Shown one piece after another: positions 35,741 through 44,923 of a stretch of DNA of 64,000 nucleotides; the first letter of the stretch is position 1; every line of letters begins with the position of its first letter. The position numbers and the translations under genes are program-made. Source of the stretch: Thermomonas paludicola (GTDB lineage Bacteria; Pseudomonadota; Gammaproteobacteria; Xanthomonadales; Xanthomonadaceae); the NCBI RefSeq assembly GCF_024498955.1, contig NZ_CP093311.1, forward strand, positions 1,116,001 to 1,180,000. Reading direction: 5' to 3'. The notes beneath the pieces were generated by a model. It was not told where the DNA came from, did no database searches, and worked only from the letters and a program-made list of their open reading frames with translations.

Positions 35741-35791
35741 TTCGGATGCATCCCGTGTCGCTTCCAGGGACGGGATGTGGAAGAATCCGAA
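35741..35791 (+). repeat. Two-part inverted repeat between tRNA-Gly and tRNA-Cys
   Basis: Outer arms TTCGGAT (35741-35747) and ATCCGAA (35785-35791) enclose inner arms CATCCCGT (35749-35756) and ACGGGATG (35770-35777). The transcript could form one extended stem-loop just before tRNA-Cys. It may be a processing signal or part of a promoter-proximal structure. Confidence 0.5.
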
Positions 35792-35808
35792 GCGCAAAAA
35801 CGTCATCC

Positions 35809-35882
35809 GGCCGGGTGGCAGAGTGGTTATGCAGCGGACTGCAAATCCGCGTACGCCGGTTCAATTCCGACCTCGGCCTCCA
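35809..35882 (+). tRNA. tRNA-Cys (anticodon GCA)
   Basis: A 74-nt cloverleaf with encoded CCA. The acceptor stem GGCCGGG pairs with CTCGGCC (one G-T pair), the anticodon loop reads CTGCAAA with GCA, and the T-loop is GTTCAATTC. The discriminator base is T, the expected cysteine identity element. Confidence 0.96.
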
Positions 35883-35889
35883 ATTCAAG

Positions 35890-35914
35890 AACCGCGCTTC
35901 GGCGCGGTTTTTTC
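35890..35914 (+). terminator. Intrinsic terminator after tRNA-Cys
   Basis: AACCGCGC / GCGCGGTT arms close a TTCG tetraloop and run into six T residues. It separates tRNA-Cys from tRNA-Leu by only 57 bases. Confidence 0.85.
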
Positions 35915-35939
35915 TTGTCTGTCGTAAGCTAGGCGGCAA

Positions 35940-36026
35940 GCCTGGGTGGCGAAACCGGTAGACGCATCGGACTTAAAATCCGCCGGCCGCAAGGCCATGA
36001 GGGTTCGAGTCCCTCCCCAGGCACCA
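35940..36026 (+). tRNA. tRNA-Leu (anticodon TAA)
   Basis: An 87-nt class II tRNA with a long variable arm and encoded CCA. The acceptor stem GCCTGGG pairs with CCCAGGC, the anticodon loop is CTTAAAA with TAA, and the T-arm has GTTCGAGTC. It reads TTA and TTG. It starts 26 bases past a terminator, with no obvious promoter of its own. Confidence 0.95.
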
Positions 36027-36044
36027 GGGTTTCCAGGAGGTGCC

Positions 36045-37685
36045 ATGTCTCGTTATTCCGCCTACGTCGCCAGCATCGTCCTGGCCGTGGTCTCGGTATC
36101 GCTGGCAACGTGGCATCCGCACTGGTGGTGGGGCGTGGCGGTGTTCGCCGGGTTGGCGCTGGTGGGCACGGCCGACCTGATGCAGAACAAGAGCACGTTG
36201 CGCCGCAACTATCCGCTGCTCGCGCACTTCCGCTACGGGCTGGAAACCATCGGCCCGGAAATCCGCCAGTACTTCATCCAGTCCGATACCGCCGAAGTGC
36301 CGTTCTCGCGCCAGCAGCGCGCGCTGGTGTACCAGCGTTCCAAGCATGCCAACGACGTGCGCCCGTTCGGCACGCTGCAGGATGTGTACGGGATGGATTA
36401 CGAATGGATCAACCATTCGATCGCGCCGGCTGAAATCGCCGAGCACGACTTCCGCATCGTCATCGGCGCCGAGACCGCGCAACCCTATTCGGCCAGCGTG
36501 TTCAACATCTCGGCGATGAGCTTCGGCGCGCTGTCGGCGGCGGCGATTCGTGCGCTGAACGCGGGCGCACGGCGCGGCGGCTTCTACCACGACACCGGCG
36601 AAGGCTCGATTTCGCCGTATCACCGCGAAGCCGGCGGCGACTTGGTGTGGGAGCTGGGCTCCGGTTATTTCGGTTGCCGCAACCAGGACGGCAGCTTCAG
36701 CGATGAGCGCTTCATCGCCCAGGCGCGCACGCCGCAAGTGAAGATGATCGAAATCAAGCTCTCGCAGGGTGCCAAACCGGGTCACGGTGGCGTGCTGCCA
36801 GCGGCCAAGCTGAGCGCTGAAATTGCCGCCACCCGTGGCGTGCCGATGGGCGTTGACTGCGTTTCGCCCTCCAGGCACTCGGCGTTTTCCACGCCGCTGG
36901 AGCTGCTGCAGTTCGTTGCCCGCTTGCGTGAAATGTCCGGTGGCAAGCCCACCGGTTTCAAGCTGGCCATCGGCCATCCCTGGGAGTGGTTCGGGATCGC
37001 CAAGGCCATGCAGGAGCATGCCTCGTCGGAGCCCAGCCTCCTGCCCGACTTCATCGTGGTCGATGGTGCGGAGGGAGGCACCGGCGCGGCGCCTGCGGAA
37101 TTCGTGGATCACGTCGGCGTGCCGCTGAACGAAGGGCTGATGCTGGTGCACAACACCCTGGTCGGCCTGAATTTGCGCGGGCGGGTCAAGGTCGGCGCGG
37201 CCGGGAAAATCACCAGCGCCTTCGACATCGCGCGCGCATTGGCGATGGGGGCAGACTGGTGCAACGCGGCGCGCGGCTTCATGTTTGCGCTGGGCTGCAT
37301 CCAGTCGCTCAGCTGCCATACCAACCGCTGTCCGACCGGCATCACCACCCAGGATCCCACCCGCTGGAAGCACTTGGACGTGCCCGACAAGTCGGCCCGG
37401 GTCGCGGAGTTCCACGACAACACCCTGCGCGCACTGCGCGACTTGCTGTGCGCTGCCGGGCTCTCGCATCCGGAACAGTTGGGGCCCGAGCACATCATGC
37501 GCCGCGTGTCGCCGTTCGAAGTGCGCTCGCTGGCGGCCTTGTTCAGCTACCTGCGGCCCGGGGAGTTGCTGGACGGCAACATGCCCGACCATGCCGTGTT
37601 CCAGGATTTCTGGAAGACCGCGCGCAGCGATGCCTTCATGCCACCTGCGCATGTCCTGAGGCTGCGGGACAGCAAGCTCACCTGA
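36045..37685 (+). CDS. Membrane-anchored FMN-dependent glutamate-synthase-like protein
   Basis: A 546-residue protein with two N-terminal helices (residues ~3-45) followed by a complete Glu_synthase (PF01645) domain. The FMN and cluster region is recognisable: [62 protein letters not shown], and [16 protein letters not shown], whose cysteines resemble the [3Fe-4S] ligands of GltB. It lacks the amidotransferase and GXGXG parts, so it is not a full GOGAT; the physiological reaction of this stand-alone group is unsettled. The ATG is preceded by a perfect AGGAGG. It begins 18 bases after tRNA-Leu and may be read through from it. Confidence 0.88.
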   Translation: MSRYSAYVASIVLAVVSVSLATWHPHWWWGVAVFAGLALVGTADLMQNKSTLRRNYPLLAHFRYGLETIGPEIRQYFIQSDTAEVPFSRQQRALVYQRSKHANDVRPFGTLQDVYGMDYEWINHSIAPAEIAEHDFRIVIGAETAQPYSASVFNISAMSFGALSAAAIRALNAGARRGGFYHDTGEGSISPYHREAGGDLVWELGSGYFGCRNQDGSFSDERFIAQARTPQVKMIEIKLSQGAKPGHGGVLPAAKLSAEIAATRGVPMGVDCVSPSRHSAFSTPLELLQFVARLREMSGGKPTGFKLAIGHPWEWFGIAKAMQEHASSEPSLLPDFIVVDGAEGGTGAAPAEFVDHVGVPLNEGLMLVHNTLVGLNLRGRVKVGAAGKITSAFDIARALAMGADWCNAARGFMFALGCIQSLSCHTNRCPTGITTQDPTRWKHLDVPDKSARVAEFHDNTLRALRDLLCAAGLSHPEQLGPEHIMRRVSPFEVRSLAALFSYLRPGELLDGNMPDHAVFQDFWKTARSDAFMPPAHVLRLRDSKLT

Positions 37686-37693
37686 TACGCTGC

Positions 37694-37717
37694 GCAGCCC
37701 GGGTTGCTGCTTTTTTT
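37694..37717 (+). terminator. Hairpin plus T tract immediately before cysD
   Basis: GCAGC / GCTGC with a 7-base loop, followed by seven T residues. It ends 3 bases before the TTG assigned as the cysD start, so it leaves no room for a ribosome-binding site. It could end the flavoprotein transcript or attenuate cysD. Confidence 0.55.
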
Positions 37718-37719
37718 CC

Positions 37720-38625
37720 TTGAATACCGACCTCTCCCATCTCGATCGGCTTGAAGCCGAAAGCATCCACATCATTCGGGAAGTTGCCGCCGAATTCCGC
37801 AACCCGGTGTTGCTGTATTCCGTCGGCAAGGACAGCTCGGTGCTTCTGCATCTGTTGTTGAAGGCGTTCCACCCCGCGCGCCCGCCCATCCCGCTGTTGC
37901 ACGTGGATACCGGCTGGAAGTTCCGCGAGATGATCGAATTCCGCGATCAGCGCGCGGCCGAGACCGGGGTGGTGCTGCACGTGTACAAGAACCCGGAGGG
38001 CATGGCGCAGGGCATTGGCCCGTTCACCCATGGCGCCACCGTGCATACCGACGTGATGAAGACCCAGGCGCTGAAGCAGGCGCTGGACATGTTCGCGTTC
38101 GATGCGGCCATCGGCGGCGCGCGCCGCGATGAGGAAAAGTCGCGTGCCAAGGAACGCATCTTCAGTTTTCGCAACGCACAGCACCGCTGGGACCCGAAGA
38201 GCCAGCGCCCCGAATTGTGGAACCTCTACAACGCGCGCATCCACAAGGGCGAATCGGTGCGTGCCTTCCCGCTGTCCAACTGGACCGAGCTCGACATCTG
38301 GCTGTACATCTTCCGCGAGAGGATCCCGGTGCCGTCGCTGTATCTGGCCGCCGAACGCCCGGTGGTGGAACGCGATGGCGCGCTGATCATGGTGGATGAC
38401 GAGCGGCTGCCGCTTGCCGGGGGCGAGGTGCCAACGCTGCGGCGCGTGCGCTTCCGCACATTGGGATGCTATCCGCTGACTGGCGCCATTGAGTCCGAGG
38501 CCGATACGCTGGAAAAAATCATTGCCGAAATGCTGGTGGCAACCACCTCGGAGCGCCAGGGGCGGGTGATCGATCAGGATCCCTCCGCGTCGATGGAGAA
38601 GAAAAAGCAGGAGGGTTATTTCTGA
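37720..38625 (+). CDS. cysD: Sulfate adenylyltransferase subunit 2 CysD
   Basis: A 301-residue ATP pyrophosphatase-type subunit that, with the CysN GTPase, makes adenosine 5'-phosphosulfate from sulfate and ATP. Near the N-terminus [16 protein letters not shown] is followed by the PP-loop [11 protein letters not shown], then [13 protein letters not shown] and [20 protein letters not shown], which match E. coli CysD (302 residues). Starting at TTG gives the family's normal N-terminus, and no ATG or GTG exists nearby, but the start lacks a Shine-Dalgarno and sits 3 bases after a poly-T hairpin. The stop shares one base with cysNC. Confidence 0.95.
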   Translation: MNTDLSHLDRLEAESIHIIREVAAEFRNPVLLYSVGKDSSVLLHLLLKAFHPARPPIPLLHVDTGWKFREMIEFRDQRAAETGVVLHVYKNPEGMAQGIGPFTHGATVHTDVMKTQALKQALDMFAFDAAIGGARRDEEKSRAKERIFSFRNAQHRWDPKSQRPELWNLYNARIHKGESVRAFPLSNWTELDIWLYIFRERIPVPSLYLAAERPVVERDGALIMVDDERLPLAGGEVPTLRRVRFRTLGCYPLTGAIESEADTLEKIIAEMLVATTSERQGRVIDQDPSASMEKKKQEGYF

Positions 38626-40511
38626 TGGAGCAGGCAATCGGGCAAGCGCAGGCAGCGGTCGCCGCCTATCTGCAGCAACACGAAACCAAGGGCCTGTTGC
38701 GCTTCATCACCTGCGGCAGCGTGGACGATGGCAAGAGCACCCTGATCGGGCGCCTGTTGCACGACACCCAAATGCTGCTGGACGACCAGGTCAGCGCGCT
38801 GGAAGCGGACAGCCGCAAGCACGGTACCCAGAACGGCGGGATCGACTTTGCGCTGCTGGTGGACGGCCTGGCCGCAGAGCGCGAGCAGGGCATCACCATC
38901 GACGTGGCCTACCGCTTCTTCGGAACCGAGCGACGCAAATTCATCGTGGCCGATTGCCCGGGCCACGAGCAGTACACCCGCAACATGGCCACGGGCGCGT
39001 CCACCGCCGATGTGGCGGTGGTGCTGGTGGATGCGCGCAAAGGCCTGCTCACCCAGACCCGGCGTCACAGCTACATCGTTCGCTTGCTGGGCATCCGCCG
39101 GGTCCTGCTGGCGGTCAACAAAATGGATCTGGTGGACTACCGCCAGGGCGTGTTCGACACCATCGCCGGGCAATATCGCGAGCTGGCGGCGCAGTTGGGC
39201 ATCGAGCACGTGGATTGCATCCCGCTGTCTGCGCTGCGCGGCGACAACATGACCCAGCGTTCAGCGGCGATGCCGTGGTATGCAGGCCAGGCGCTGCTGG
39301 ACTATCTGGAAACGGTGCCGCCGGATCCTGCGGGTGGCGATGCTGCGTTCTGCATGCCAGTGCAGTGGGTGTGCCGGCCCAGCCAGGATTTTCGCGGGTT
39401 TGCCGGCACCGTGGTGGCGGGACGAATCGCGCCGGGAGACGACATCGCGGTGCTGCCTTCCGGGCGGCGTTCGCGAGTGGCGCGGATCGTCACCGCGGAT
39501 GGCGACCTGCCCGAGGCGGTGGAAGGGCAGGCGATCACGTTGACCCTGGCCGATGAAATCGACGCCAGCCGTGGCGACGTGCTCGCCAGCGCATCCAACC
39601 CGCCCGAAGTGGCCGATCAGTTCGCCGCCCACCTGCTGTGGATGGGCGACGAGCGCCTGCTGCCGGGGCGACCGTACCTGCTGAAGATCGGCAGCCGCAC
39701 GGTGGGCGCGTCGATCACCGACATCAAGCACAAGGTGGACGTCAACACGCAGGAGCAGTTGGCGGCCAAACACCTGGAGCTGAATGAAGTCGCGTTTTGC
39801 AACTTGCACCTCGACCAGCCCATCCCGTTTGCCGCCTATGCAGACAATCGCACGCTGGGCGGCTTCATCCTGATCGACCGGCAGAGCAACGCCACCGTTG
39901 CCGCAGGCACGGTGGATTTCGCCCTGCGTCGCGCCGCCAACATCCATTGGCAGCACCTGGACGTGGACAAGGCCGTGCGCGCGCGGATCAAGCACCAGCA
40001 GCCGCGCTGCCTCTGGTTCACGGGCCTGTCCGGTGCCGGCAAGTCCACCATCGCCAACCTCGTGGACAAGAAGCTGCTGGCGATGGGCCGGCATGCCTAC
40101 GTGCTGGACGGCGACAACGTGCGCCACGGCCTCAACAAGGACCTCGGATTTACCGACGAGGACCGGGTGGAGAACATCCGGCGCGTGGCCGAAGTGGCCA
40201 GGCTGATGGCCGACGCCGGGTTGATCGTGCTGGTGAGTTTCATCAGCCCGTTCCGTGCCGAACGCGAGATGGCACGGGCCTTGTTCGAGCCGGGTGAATT
40301 CCTGGAGGTGTACGTCGACACCGCGCTGGCAGAGGCCGAGCGGCGCGACGTCAAGGGGTTGTACGCCAAGGCCCGGCGAGGCGAATTGCGCAATTTCACC
40401 GGCATCGATTCACCCTACGAGGCGCCGGAGGCCCCCGAATTGCACCTGCATACCGCGACTGCCGACCCGGCGGCGCTGGCCGATGCGGTGGTCGCGGCGC
40501 TTCAGCTTTGA
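38625..40511 (+). CDS. cysNC: Fused sulfate adenylyltransferase subunit 1 and APS kinase (CysN-CysC)
   Basis: A 628-residue bifunctional protein. Residues ~20-440 are the CysN GTPase of the EF-Tu family: [16 protein letters not shown] (G1), GITIDVAY (G2), DCPGHEQY (G3) and NKMD (G4). Residues ~455-628 are APS kinase: [30 protein letters not shown], and [11 protein letters not shown] with the phospho-acceptor Ser. The fusion lets one polypeptide with CysD convert sulfate to PAPS. Such fusions are common in Xanthomonadaceae and rhizobia (NodQ). No cysH, cysI or cysJ is in the window, so PAPS reduction genes lie elsewhere. Confidence 0.96.
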   Translation: MEQAIGQAQAAVAAYLQQHETKGLLRFITCGSVDDGKSTLIGRLLHDTQMLLDDQVSALEADSRKHGTQNGGIDFALLVDGLAAEREQGITIDVAYRFFGTERRKFIVADCPGHEQYTRNMATGASTADVAVVLVDARKGLLTQTRRHSYIVRLLGIRRVLLAVNKMDLVDYRQGVFDTIAGQYRELAAQLGIEHVDCIPLSALRGDNMTQRSAAMPWYAGQALLDYLETVPPDPAGGDAAFCMPVQWVCRPSQDFRGFAGTVVAGRIAPGDDIAVLPSGRRSRVARIVTADGDLPEAVEGQAITLTLADEIDASRGDVLASASNPPEVADQFAAHLLWMGDERLLPGRPYLLKIGSRTVGASITDIKHKVDVNTQEQLAAKHLELNEVAFCNLHLDQPIPFAAYADNRTLGGFILIDRQSNATVAAGTVDFALRRAANIHWQHLDVDKAVRARIKHQQPRCLWFTGLSGAGKSTIANLVDKKLLAMGRHAYVLDGDNVRHGLNKDLGFTDEDRVENIRRVAEVARLMADAGLIVLVSFISPFRAEREMARALFEPGEFLEVYVDTALAEAERRDVKGLYAKARRGELRNFTGIDSPYEAPEAPELHLHTATADPAALADAVVAALQL

Positions 40512-40684
40512 TTCGGCATGCGCGAGCGGTTGCCTGATGTTGCATCATCGCGGCCCGCGCCGGCATGTGTGGCGCGCGTGAAGGCAAGGCCGGGCGTTGC
40601 AGGTAGTATCGAAATACAGGCCGCCATGACGCTGCCATCGACAGCTTGGATTTCCGGGCTGTGGTGCCGTTAACGTGACAGACC

Positions 40685-41557
40685 ATGACCCCGAAACTGC
40701 CTCCCCTCGACGAGATGCTCGACCTGCTGCCTGACGCGGTCTGCGTGGTCGATCCGGAAGGTCGCTTCCTGTTCGTCAGCGCTGCATTCCAGCGCATCCT
40801 CGGCTACAGCCGCGGCGAAGTGCTGGGGCGCAGTGTTTTCGACATGATGCACCCCGATGACCGGGCGGCAACCCTGCAGCAGGCGGAGCAGGTGATGGCC
40901 GGCAAACTGCAACGCCACTTCCGCAATCGCTATCTCCACAAGGATGGCCACAGCGTCGATATCCAGTGGTCGGCGCGCTGGCATCCCGATCACGGCGTGC
41001 GGATTGCAGTCGCCCGCGAGGTGACCGAACTGCGCCGCGCGGAACGCGAGCTGGAGCATCTCGCCAGCCATGATTCGCTGACCGGCGTGCCCAACCGTCA
41101 CCGCCTGCACTACGAGCTGCATCACGCGCTCATTCATGCCGAGCAGACCGGCAGCAACCTCGCACTGCTCTACCTGGACCTGGACGGATTCAAGGCGGCC
41201 AATGATCGTGGTGGCCATGGAATGGGCGACCGGGTGTTGCGCGAGGTTGCAAAACGCCTGCATGAAGGCATTCGGCAAGGCGATCTGATCGCGCGCATCG
41301 GCGGCGATGAATTCGTGGTCCTGCTGCCTGGATGCCACGATGTCGTGGCTGCCCGCAAAGTCGCCAATGCGTTGCGCGAGCGCTTGTTGGTGCCATTTGC
41401 ACTGGCCGATGGCCCGCTGCATCTGGATGCCAGCATCGGGATTGCCTGTTACCCGACCGACGGGCGCGATGCCAATTCGCTGCTGGAACACGCCGACCAG
41501 GCGATGTATGCCGACAAGCGACAGCGCGTCACGCGCAGGGTGTCGGCGCTGGGATAG
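40685..41557 (+). CDS. PAS-GGDEF diguanylate cyclase
   Basis: A 290-residue soluble protein with one PAS sensor domain (~8-120; LLPDAVCVVDPEGRFLFVS, then HPDDR and YLHKDGHSV) and one GGDEF domain (~128-290). The catalytic signature is intact (ARIGGDEFVVLLPG), and the product-inhibition I-site RQGD lies five residues upstream, so an active, feedback-inhibited cyclase making cyclic di-GMP is predicted. It stands alone 173 bases after cysNC. Its neighbour downstream is a polysaccharide export locus, a typical c-di-GMP target, but a link is only positional. Confidence 0.92.
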   Translation: MTPKLPPLDEMLDLLPDAVCVVDPEGRFLFVSAAFQRILGYSRGEVLGRSVFDMMHPDDRAATLQQAEQVMAGKLQRHFRNRYLHKDGHSVDIQWSARWHPDHGVRIAVAREVTELRRAERELEHLASHDSLTGVPNRHRLHYELHHALIHAEQTGSNLALLYLDLDGFKAANDRGGHGMGDRVLREVAKRLHEGIRQGDLIARIGGDEFVVLLPGCHDVVAARKVANALRERLLVPFALADGPLHLDASIGIACYPTDGRDANSLLEHADQAMYADKRQRVTRRVSALG

Positions 41558-41603
41558 AGACCACGTGGAAGCATGCCGCGCTTCGATCACGGATTCCCGG
41601 CAA

Positions 41604-41631
41604 CAAAAAACCCCGCCATTGCATGACGAGG
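41604..41631 (-). terminator. Intrinsic terminator of tRNA-Val
   Basis: Read on the minus strand, an 8-bp stem (three G-U pairs) with a 5-base loop is followed by six T residues. It lies 21 bases beyond the 3' end of tRNA-Val and faces the end of the diguanylate cyclase gene. Confidence 0.75.
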
Positions 41632-41651
41632 TGCTTGGTGACGCCTGGATC

Positions 41652-41726
41652 TGGTGGGCGGTGCAGGGTTCGAACCTGCGACCCTTGCCGTGTGAAGGCA
41701 ATGCTCTACCGCTGAGCTAACCGCCC
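41652..41726 (-). tRNA. tRNA-Val (anticodon CAC)
   Basis: A 75-nt cloverleaf on the minus strand with encoded CCA. The acceptor stem GGGCGGT pairs with ACCGCCC, the D-arm is AGCTCAGCGGTAGAGC, the anticodon loop TTCACAC carries CAC, and the T-arm has GTTCGAACC. It reads GTG, a frequent valine codon in this GC-rich genome. Confidence 0.96.
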
Positions 41727-41738
41727 GGGAAGCCGCGC

Positions 41739-41766
41739 ATTTTACATGATTGCATTCAACAGGCAA
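41739..41766 (-). promoter_or_regulatory. Promoter of tRNA-Val
   Basis: On the minus strand TTGCCT (-35) and TAAAAT (-10) are 16 bases apart, with the tRNA 5' end 12 bases past the -10. The discriminator is GC-rich. Confidence 0.65.
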
Positions 41767-41829
41767 CGGTTTTTGCAATCATCGATGCAGTATGCGGCTG
41801 CGAATGGTGTGGCGGCCCGGATGCTCGGC

Positions 41830-41857
41830 TTGCACGCATCTGCAAGCGCCGCATAAT
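41830..41857 (+). promoter_or_regulatory. Candidate promoter of the polysaccharide export operon
   Basis: TTGCAC and CATAAT are separated by 16 bases, 27 bases before the start codon of the export lipoprotein gene, whose ribosome-binding site is GAAAGAGGA. The -35 is weak, so an activator may be needed. The remainder of the 327-base gap to the preceding protein gene holds tRNA-Val, its promoter and its terminator. Confidence 0.5.
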
Positions 41858-41884
41858 GCGCGTTCCCCCGAAAGAGGATCGCGC

Positions 41885-42607
41885 ATGCGCAACTGCCTGC
41901 GTTTCTTGTTGCTTCCGATGCTGTTGATGCTGTTGGTGGCCTGCGCCAGCGAGGGTGGTACGCACAACGGACCCCGCAGCGCTGTTGCCAATGCCGCCGG
42001 CACGCTGCCGCCGCCGGACACCACGGCTGCCTCGGGCGCCTACGAAGGCGCCACCGATTACCGCGTCGGCGCGCAGGACTTGCTGGAGATCAGCGTGTTC
42101 GGCGTGCAGGACCTGAACAAGGACGTGCGGGTCAATTCCAACGGCCAGATCTCGCTGCCGCTGATCGGCGCGGTGATGGCCGGCGGAAAGACCATCCCGG
42201 ATCTGGAAGCGGAATTGGCCAGGAAGTACGCCGAGGGCTTCCTGCAGAACCCGCAAGTCAGCGTGTTCGTGAAGGAATATGCGAGCCAGCGGATCACGCT
42301 GGAAGGTGCCGTGGTCAAGCCGGGCATCTATCCCATCACCGGCAAGACCACGCTGCTGCAGGCGGTGGCGCTGGCGGGCGGCGTGGATGACAAGACCGCC
42401 GATCTCGCCGGCATCGTGCTGATGCGCCAGGTCCAGGGCAAGCGCATGGCGGCCGTGTACGACCTGCGGGCGGTGCGCCACGGTTCGGTGGAAGACCCGC
42501 AGCTGTACGGGGACGACATCATCGTGGTCGAAGCCTCCGGCTCCAAGACCGCATTCCGGCGCTTCATCGAAAGCGTGCCGGCGATCGGCATTTTCCGCTG
42601 GTTCTGA
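41885..42607 (+). CDS. Outer-membrane polysaccharide export lipoprotein (Wza/GumB type)
   Basis: A 240-residue polysaccharide export protein. The signal peptide ends in a lipobox (LLVACAS, Cys ~20). The Poly_export domain starts at ~60 (YRVGAQDLLEISVFGV), and SLBB segments follow (ITLEGAVVKPGIYPI). It is short like Xanthomonas GumB and lacks the C-terminal membrane helix of E. coli Wza, so the outer-membrane pore probably needs more than this protein. It is the first gene of the export operon, with the autokinase gene next. Confidence 0.9.
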   Translation: MRNCLRFLLLPMLLMLLVACASEGGTHNGPRSAVANAAGTLPPPDTTAASGAYEGATDYRVGAQDLLEISVFGVQDLNKDVRVNSNGQISLPLIGAVMAGGKTIPDLEAELARKYAEGFLQNPQVSVFVKEYASQRITLEGAVVKPGIYPITGKTTLLQAVALAGGVDDKTADLAGIVLMRQVQGKRMAAVYDLRAVRHGSVEDPQLYGDDIIVVEASGSKTAFRRFIESVPAIGIFRWF

Positions 42608-42628
42608 CATATCAAGGATGATTGACGC

Positions 42629-44920
42629 ATGAGCGATGAACAGTTGCCGGTGGGGCCGGCGGACGAGAATCCACGGCTGCCTGCCCGCGCCGACCGGAAT
42701 GCCGTGCAAGTGATTGATCGGCGCCGCGGCGGCGGCACTGCGCTGTCGCTGGATCTGCATGAAGATCGGCGCGATGAGGACGAGATCGACCTGCTGAGCT
42801 ACTGGCACGTCCTGGTCAAGCGCCGCCGATTGATCGCCAGCGTCCTTGCCGGCGTGGTGGCGCTGGCGCTGTTGATCACCCTCACCGCCACCCCGATCTA
42901 TCGCGCCACCACCGTGCTGCAATTGGAGAAGGAAGGCATCCAGGTGGTGCAGGTGGACGGCATCCAGCCCGGCGGCGCGGGATGGGATCCGGACTTCCTG
43001 CAGACCCAATACGAATTGATCCGAAGCCGCGCACTGGCCGAGCGCGTGGCCAACGAGCTGAACCTCGACCAGACCGTACTGGATCGACTCAATGATCCAG
43101 GTTGGCTGGGCCGCATGCTGGCGTTGCTGCAACCCACGCAGAAGCAGGAGCAAAAAAAGCCGGCCGCCTCTGCAGCGCAGAGCACTGGCGAATTGCGCCA
43201 TGCGGCGGATTTGATCCGGGCCGGGCTCAGCGTCGACCCCGTGCGCAACTCGAGGCTGGTCAACATCAGCTTCGACAGCCCTTCGCCGCAGTTCGCGGCG
43301 CGCGCGGCCAACGCCATCGCCGATGGCTACATCGCCTCGGGTCTTGAGCGCCGTTTCGGGGCATCGTCCTACGCCAAAACGTATCTGGAAGAGCAGCTCA
43401 AGCTGACCAAGGTCAAGCTGGAGGATTCCGAACGCAAGCTGGTGCAGTTCGCGCAGCAGGAAAACCTGGTGAGCACCGGCGAGCAGGGGCAGTCGTTGGC
43501 CGCGCAGAACCTGACCCAGCTCAATGCCGCACTGGCGGCGGCGCAGGACCAGCGCATCCGCGCGCAGGCGCGCTGGCAGCAAGCCTCCAGCGGGGCGATG
43601 CCGCCCGACATGATCGGCAACTCCAACATCCGCGTGTTGCAGCAACAGAAGGGGCAGTTGCAGGGGCAATACCAGCTCAAGCTGCAGACCTTCAAGGCGG
43701 ACTATCCGGAGATGCTGCAGATCAAGAGCCAGATCGACGAGCTGGATCGCCAGATTGCGCAGGAGAAGGGCGGGGTACGCGCCTCGGTCAAGGCCGAGTA
43801 CGACGCCGCAGCCGCGCAGGAACGGATGCTGATGGGGCAAATCGCCGCCTTGCGCACGCAGGCGCTGGACGTCGATGGCCGCAGCATCCAATACAACATC
43901 CTCAAGCGTGAGGTGGACACCAACCGCCAGCTCTACGACGGGCTGTTGCAGCGTTACAAGGAAGTCGGCGTGGCTGGCGATGTGCGTGCCAACAACATTT
44001 CCGTCATTGATCGTGCCGAAGTCCCGCGCGGCCGATTCAAGCCCAATCTGCTGCTCAACCTGGCCATTGGCCTGATGCTGGGTACCATGCTGGGCGTGCT
44101 GCTGGCGTTCCTGCTCGAATTCCTGGACGACACCATCAAGACCCCGGAAGACGTCGAGCAGAAACTCAAGCTGCCGGTGTTGGGCGTGATTCCCAAGTTG
44201 GGGCCGAAGGACAGCGTGGTCGATGCCTCGGCGAATACGCAATCGTCGTTCTCGGAAGCGTACCGATCAGTGCGCACGGCACTGCAGTTCGCCACCGACC
44301 ACGGCGTGCCGAAAACCCTGCTGATCACCAGCAGTGGGCCCGGTGAAGGCAAATCCACGACCGCGCTGGCGCTGGCGCGCAACTTGACCCAGCTGGGCAA
44401 GCGAGTGCTGCTGGTCGACGCCGACCTGCGCAATCCGTCGTTGCACAAGACCCTCGGGCTGAAGGCGGAAACCGGCCTGAGCAATCTGCTGGCGGGCGCT
44501 TGTGCGTTCAATTCGGCGGTGCAGGTCGTGGACGAAGGGCGTCTGGACGTGATTCTGGCCGGCCCGTTGCCGCCCAATCCGGCCGAGCTGCTGTCCGGCT
44601 CCAAGCTGGTATCGCTGCTGACCGTCGGCGTGGAACGGTATGACCATGTCGTTATCGACGGCCCGCCGGTGCTGGGCCTGGCCGATGCCCCGATCCTGGC
44701 GAACGCGATTGACGGCACCCTGCTGGTGGTCAACAGCGCCAAAACCAAAATCAGTGCCGCCCAGTCCGCGCTCAAGCGCCTGCTCGGCGCCCGCGCCCGT
44801 ATCGTGGGCTGCCTGCTGACCAAGTACGACGCGCGCACTGCTGGCTACGGTTATGGCTACGGCTATCGTTACGAGTCGTACTACGCCTATGGCGACAAGC
44901 CCAAATTGATCAAGGGTTGA
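42629..44920 (+). CDS. Polysaccharide co-polymerase with tyrosine autokinase domain (Wzc/GumC-BY-kinase)
   Basis: A 763-residue PCP-2a protein. The N-terminal Wzz domain starts with the membrane helix at ~70-95 and is followed by long coiled-coil stretches (~260-430). The second membrane helix is at ~475-500. The C-terminal BY-kinase (~550-730) has Walker A SSGPGEGKSTTALALARNL, Walker A' VLLVDADLRNP and Walker B HVVIDGPPVLGLADAP. The tail is a tyrosine cluster (alternating Gly-Tyr, nine Tyr in the last 25 residues), the autophosphorylation target. Unlike Xanthomonas GumC, kinase and co-polymerase are fused. The LMW phosphatase at 32.6 kb could be its antagonist. Confidence 0.93.
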   Translation: MSDEQLPVGPADENPRLPARADRNAVQVIDRRRGGGTALSLDLHEDRRDEDEIDLLSYWHVLVKRRRLIASVLAGVVALALLITLTATPIYRATTVLQLEKEGIQVVQVDGIQPGGAGWDPDFLQTQYELIRSRALAERVANELNLDQTVLDRLNDPGWLGRMLALLQPTQKQEQKKPAASAAQSTGELRHAADLIRAGLSVDPVRNSRLVNISFDSPSPQFAARAANAIADGYIASGLERRFGASSYAKTYLEEQLKLTKVKLEDSERKLVQFAQQENLVSTGEQGQSLAAQNLTQLNAALAAAQDQRIRAQARWQQASSGAMPPDMIGNSNIRVLQQQKGQLQGQYQLKLQTFKADYPEMLQIKSQIDELDRQIAQEKGGVRASVKAEYDAAAAQERMLMGQIAALRTQALDVDGRSIQYNILKREVDTNRQLYDGLLQRYKEVGVAGDVRANNISVIDRAEVPRGRFKPNLLLNLAIGLMLGTMLGVLLAFLLEFLDDTIKTPEDVEQKLKLPVLGVIPKLGPKDSVVDASANTQSSFSEAYRSVRTALQFATDHGVPKTLLITSSGPGEGKSTTALALARNLTQLGKRVLLVDADLRNPSLHKTLGLKAETGLSNLLAGACAFNSAVQVVDEGRLDVILAGPLPPNPAELLSGSKLVSLLTVGVERYDHVVIDGPPVLGLADAPILANAIDGTLLVVNSAKTKISAAQSALKRLLGARARIVGCLLTKYDARTAGYGYGYGYRYESYYAYGDKPKLIKG

Positions 44921-44923
44921 GGC

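Noticed and set aside
41756..44242. An 828-codon minus-strand open frame opposite the export genes
   Set aside because: Antisense to the lipoprotein and autokinase genes, both with complete domain signatures.
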